From assembly GCA_003586115.2 (NCBI GenBank), contig QVOM02000112.1, positions 108,758,411 through 108,822,410 on the forward strand: DNA of 64,000 bases, read 5' to 3'. The notes below the pieces were generated by a model. The model did not search any database. It was not told the DNA's origin and saw nothing but the letters and a program-made list of their open reading frames with translations. Below are positions 59,985 through 64,000 of this stretch, in pieces. The stretch is from Salvator merianae (Eukaryota; Chordata; Lepidosauria; Squamata; Teiidae). Numbering within the stretch: position 1 is the first letter of the stretch; each line of letters opens with the position of its first letter. The translations under genes and the position numbers were made by a program.

Positions 59985-61005
59985 ACTTCATGCTTGCCCA
60001 TTGTGGCATGGTGGGTTCAGGGCATGATTAATGCCCTGCTAAGGGAGGTTGATGTTCCATCAGCTCTTAAAGAGGCAATAGTGCACCCCATCTGCAAGAA
60101 GACCTCCCTGGACCCAGAAGTATTAAAAAACTTTTGCCCTGTTGCTAATATACCATTTCTGGGCAAGGTGTTGGAGAAGATGGTGGCAGCTCCATTCCAG
60201 GCATGCTTGGAGGAAGCTGACTATCTGGATTCATTTCAGTCTAGCTTTAAGCCTCGTCATAGCACATACAGTGCCTTGATCACCCTGACTGATGGCCTTT
60301 ATCAGGAGAGGGATGAAGCAGTGCTTTACTGCTTGTCCTTGATCATTCAATCACTTTTGATACCCTTCCAGAAAGGCTTCAGGGATTGGAAGCTGGAGTT
60401 ACTGCATTACAGTGGTTTTGCTCCTACATCTAAGGTTGATACCAGAAATTTGCATGGGAGATTTTTGTTGACTCCCTGGAAGCTAATTTATGGAGTTCAT
60501 GCATCAACCTTATCTCACATGCTTTTTAATACATTTATATGTGAAGCTGCTGGGAGAGGTTGTCAAGAGATTTAGAGTGAGGTGCAATCATCCAGCTCTG
60601 TCTCTCCATTTCATTTGAATTAGGAAAAGTAGTTTGGGTGCTTGACTATTACCAGGAAGTAGTAATGGGCTGGATGTGAAGCTGAATCCAAACAAGATAG
60701 AAGTATTGTGTGTCAGGCATTCTTGAGTCCATGAAGTGAAAAGACAACCTGTCCTTAAGGAGACGACATTATCCTGGAAGGCAATGAGTGGAAGCATACA
60801 GTCAAAAGTTTTAGGAATGGAGAATATTCTTTATTTGCTCAGCGCATTTCAACTTTGGACTTTGTCAATTGCTAATGGGGTTTAATCATCTGAATTTTAA
60901 GTGTGCTTTAATACTGGTTATTATTTCAACTCACCCCGTGACCTTAAGGCATTGAGTCAGATAGAAATTTAAATAAATAAATAAATAAATAAAATTATTT
61001 ACAAT
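59985..61005 (+). pseudogene. L2-type LINE with reverse-transcriptase fragment
   Basis: An open frame at 59994-60575 reads NALLREVDVPSALKEAIVHP, ICKKTSLDPEVLKNFCPVAN and IPFLGKVLEKMVAAPFQACL, then DYLDSFQSSFKPRHSTYSAL. This is the N-terminal part of an L2/CR1-type reverse transcriptase, up to the QSGFRPxxSTETAL region. After YCLSLI the catalytic palm (FADD box) is missing. The sequence then resumes near VMGWM-like residues around 60660 and ends in the L2 3' tail GTGACCTTAAGGCATTGAG plus (AAAT)n at 60969-61000. Internal deletions make it non-functional. Confidence 0.75.
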
Positions 61006-61034
61006 GTCATAAGAAAAAGTATTTGCTCAAGGAA

Positions 61035-61262
61035 GTCAAGCTGCAGCCACACACAATAAAAAAGTGTCTCAAAAGCAACTTAGAGGTGGTAGTGTCTGCA
61101 TGTTAGTGCCATAATCCACCTTAAAGACCAGAAAATAAATTTCCAGAGTGCCTTATATGGCCTTTAATGTGGTTTAGAACTGGAATTGGAATGCTAGCGT
61201 CCACCTGCTACTTCTTCTATTCCAATTCTGATTTTTTTTAAATAACTGTGTGTGGATACATT
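61035..61262. mobile_element. Fold-back element, family F, copy 3
   Basis: Arms CAAAAGCAACTTAGAGGTGG and a degraded right arm near TTTTTTTTAAATAACTGTGT, with TAATCCACCTTAAAGACC facing GGCCTTTAATGTGGTTTA. It ends about 350 bp before exon H. Confidence 0.6.
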
Positions 61263-61608
61263 CTCAATGCCCTTCTGTTGCTTGAAAAGAAAGAAGATGC
61301 AGTTAGGGCAATATTAGAAAGCTAGCTTAAACCAGATTTCTCACAATGACAAGAAAAATCCACATGCAAAGAAAGGTAGCAGGCTATGTTCTATCATCAC
61401 TTCATCCTCCATGTTGAAATAAGGTCAGTGTAGTACCTGAGTACTCTTTAGCTTAGCTTAGATCCTCCTACATACAAGATCAAGAGTTTGGGTGCCAATT
61501 GTGTTCCACAAACTCTCTGGTTTCCAGAATCATCATAACATGTGAAATGGCAAATCATATTGTTATTGTTGTTACCGTGTAATAACACAACCTTTTTTCC
61601 CCCCTCAG

Positions 61609-61787
61609 AGCTGTGTGAAAAGACAGTTAAAAGAAAGAAATCTATTAAGAAATGGGCCTTCTGGCGGGGGACAGTTAACCCCTTGGACAACGCACCATTG
61701 TCTCCAACCTCTCCTCTGTCAGGAAAGCTCTTTGGGCTTTCACTCCCAGGGATCTGTGAAAATGATAACCTGCCTAAACCGGTCTTG
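61609..61787 (+). CDS. ARHGAP20: ARHGAP20-like exon H: basic linker and entry to RhoGAP domain
   Basis: Exon of 179 bp, entering in phase 1 and leaving in phase 0. The acceptor is CCTTTTTTCCCCCCTCAG ending at 61608; the donor GTAAGT starts at 61788. It encodes ELCEKTVKRKKSIKKWAFWR, then a serine/proline-rich stretch (SPTSPLSGK), then LFGLSLPGICENDNLPKPVL. The KxSIxxWAFWRG block and the FGxSLPxICENDNLPKPVL start of the RhoGAP fold are shared by ARHGAP20 and, more weakly, TAGAP. The arginine finger (GIFRxSA type) belongs to the next exon, which I do not find before 64000. Without it this window does not encode a catalytically complete protein. Confidence 0.88.
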
Positions 61788-63105
61788 GTAAGTCTGAGTG
61801 GAAGATTTTTAAAGAGCACCAGTTGTAACAGCCAAGTTCAAAACGTTAAAAAAGTTAATGGAAATCCCAATAGCATTGTATGCCTCACAGTCAACTGAAA
61901 GGCGCCTTGGAGGTTTGAAGCTGAAAGACAATCTTGTGTCTCTTAAACAAAATGGAAATGATACAGGCTTCTCAAACTACGTTCCCCTTTGACTTGTTTA
62001 CATTGCTGAACTTGAGGAGATCCTACCAAGGTGCATGGATTGTTGACAGAAGCAAAAACTGCTTCATCTGAGGATGATTCTGCACTATCTGTATAGAAAC
62101 CAGCAAGTGTATTAAGCACCTTCCTAGGCCACACCAGCATGCAAAAAGGAGGCTGATATGCTTGCTGGTCCAGCATACTGGCCAGTGTAGAATCGCCCTT
62201 GGTTGGTATGGCAGTGATTTAATATTTATGAAAGATGTGTTCTGCGTTCGTCTGCAGTAAGAAACCTTTCTGTTGAGAGGAACCAGTACCTTCATTCGTG
62301 AATATTCTTCCATGCATTATGCTTCAAGACACATTGATTTCCGTCTTCCAAGTACCAGCAATCTGGTAGCAGTATCTGTTCTGGTCTACAGGAATGCCCC
62401 TTATGTTGATCTCAAAAATGGATTGATTGGGGTCTGTAACTGAGAATAATGCATTGTTATTGTATGGACCAGTACATATAAGCACCATATAAACAGTGCA
62501 ACACTACCTGGCATATGGAAAGGAAGCGTAGCAGAGACTGCCTGGACATTTCAGGTACAGTTGATCTAAACTGTTTGCAAGGGCTTTGTTCCACTAAAAT
62601 GCCCCAAATACAGAAATTTGCAAATAGCAAAAAAGATAGAAGTAATCATTGTTTTTAACCACACCACCACCAGAAAAAAGGTCAGAAAACTGCTACATGC
62701 TAGCACCAAGTGCATTATTGCTCTTCTTTACTCATGTGTAACGAGGGAGCATCACATACACCTCCCTACATATATGAAACATGTGGGTAAGAAAGCATGA
62801 ATAATCAGGGTTTACTGTTCACTAAGCTGAGAAATTAAAAAGTACCCTAGAACAAGGCAGTGACAAATAACTTATATATTATATCCAAGGAAACTGAATA
62901 GAATTCTCCATGCAGTCACCATGTGGGCTCAGTTCAAGAGTGTCTTTATCTTTACACCAGTGTAAATACTTAGGAAACAGCTGCACTAGAGTTTTTCAAA
63001 CAAGCTGTTGAAGCTCTTTGTTCTTGGTGAGAGAATCACCAGTGAACTTGTCACAGCTGGAGAATCTCTCCACAAGGAATTCCCAAGGCAAAGAAGCCAG
63101 GTAGC
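61788..63105 (+). other. Intron after exon H, no further exon recognised
   Basis: Searched for the next RhoGAP exon (start like DMLFFL, with GIFRxSA) and did not find it. The sequence is AT-rich with short open frames only. Confidence 0.55.
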
Positions 63106-63107
63106 GC

Positions 63108-63530
63108 TATATAACACCATAAGAGGAGCTCTGCAGGATCAGGACACGGCCCATCCTGTCTCACGTGATCCACCAATTGCTTCTGGGCATTCTAAAGATG
63201 AAGGAAAAACCCTAATCTACTCTCAGCCTGCAAATGACCTGTATGTCTCTCCAACATGGAGGTAACACCTAGGCATCAGTTCTGGTAGCCATTGACACAT
63301 CTGTCCTTCATAAATTTGACTAACCTTTCTTAAATCTATCCAGGCTTGTTGCTGTCACCATCTCTTCTGGATGTAAATTCCATAGACAGATAACCTTCTT
63401 TGTGAAAAAATATACTTCCCCTTGTTGGTCCTGTCTCTCCTGCTCATCAGCTTCACAGAGTGCCCCTTGGTTCTAGATGTGAAGAGGGCAGAGCTTTTGC
63501 ACCGTTAATGATATGTGAAGAACAGGGGGC
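63108..63530 (-). mobile_element. CR1-like LINE 3' end, minus strand
   Basis: On + it reads CCATAAGAGGAGCTCTGCAG, ACCTAGGCATCAGTTCTGGT, then CTTGTTGCTGTCACCATCTC and TTCCATAGACAGATAACCTT. The order matches the minus-strand element at 53628-54180, including the complement of its reverse-transcriptase C-terminus. Confidence 0.65.
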
Positions 63531-64000
63531 ACCATGCAAAGTTACAGCTGCTGAAAAATGTCCTCCTCTACAAAACAGTTAAATGTGGAGGAGCAGCTTC
63601 TGTTGCAAACTAATATCTCTCCCTATTAGTTTGCACTTCGGCTGATTCTCCCATGCATCTTTCTCTTCGCCTGTGAACTGGAGCAATTCTCTGCTTTTAA
63701 GACCCTCAGGTACAGAAGCAAGTTTCCTTGGTATCTTCCCTCTTATGAAATGTTTTCTCAGCAGCATTTCCCTGCTGCCCACATTGATGTATCTCCAGTG
63801 CCAAGTGAAATCTTTGACTATGTCCACACCAATGTGTTATTTGTGCTGCTATGCTATACTTCCTATGCCTCAAATATGCTTCTACTTCTAATCCTGTTTG
63901 GTCCTCATTGCATTTATGTATCACGTAGGAGTATGCAAGAAGCCCAGTTCAGCTTAAGGCCAGGCTCGTAAGGGTACTGGGGAAGGACAGAACTGCCCTC

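Larger units (their letters stand above)
24131..61787 (+). other. ARHGAP20: ARHGAP20-like gene, partial span (8 internal coding exons)
   Basis: Eight + strand exons join in one open frame (958 bp, about 319 residues) with acceptor and donor signals at every junction and compatible phases throughout. The order of conserved pieces (PH core, MWTASC block, YPxxIPLKI, RA domain with YQLWVNSGKE, basic KKSIKKWAFWRG, then LPGICENDNLPKPVL) matches ARHGAP20, also called RARhoGAP. From the family: ARHGAP20 stimulates GTP hydrolysis by RhoA, is controlled by Rap1 through its RA domain, and has been linked to neurite outgrowth. Missing are the N-terminal exon(s), the RhoGAP catalytic exons with the arginine finger, and the long C-terminal tail. 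Divergence from the mammalian protein as I remember it is moderate, so a sauropsid ARHGAP20-like paralogue is a real alternative. The related TAGAP is less likely because it lacks PH and RA domains. Confidence 0.85.

Overview
The window looks like ordinary vertebrate nuclear DNA, most likely from a squamate reptile. It is AT-rich, has one widely spaced multi-exon gene, and is crowded with relics of transposable elements. The reptile call is an inference from the repeats: tRNA-headed SINEs with a Bov-B-like 3' tail (Sauria type), a decayed RTE/Bov-B-like LINE, many L2-type LINE 3' ends finishing in (AAAT)n, CR1-like LINE tails, and several families of fold-back DNA transposons. I see no prokaryotic or viral gene, CRISPR array, rRNA or functional tRNA gene.

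The only real protein gene I can support runs on the + strand from 24131 to 61787. Eight coding exons with consensus splice sites and matching phases encode about 319 consecutive residues of ARHGAP20, or of a close ARHGAP20-like paralogue. ARHGAP20 is a Rho GTPase-activating protein with PH, Ras-association (RA) and RhoGAP domains. Exons 24131-24301, 35536-35682 and 40345-40386 carry the PH domain. Exons 41825-41909, 45999-46076, 48644-48710 and 52734-52922 carry the RA domain. Exon 61609-61787 carries the basic linker and the entry to the RhoGAP domain. The first exon(s) and the catalytic RhoGAP exons were not found and probably lie outside the window, or in the 5' part where I could not recognise them.

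Layout: 1-24130 is upstream intron or intergenic DNA with SINEs, fold-back elements, a GC-rich hAT-like insertion nested in a palindromic element (2583-3340), a minus-strand RTE/Bov-B-like relic (about 10400-12020), and L2 tails nested in another MITE family (18541-22216). 24131-61787 is the gene, its introns filled with Harbinger-like MITEs flanked by TTA/TAA, L2 and CR1-like fragments and microsatellites. 61788-64000 is a further intron holding a CR1-like tail.

The most unusual points are: an L2 LINE whose (AAAT)n tail ends five bases before the start of a PH-domain exon, replacing the normal polypyrimidine tract; the nested GC-rich hAT-like element with a 33-bp tandem array and an exact 8-bp target duplication; and MITEs sitting within about 50-120 bp of three coding exons.
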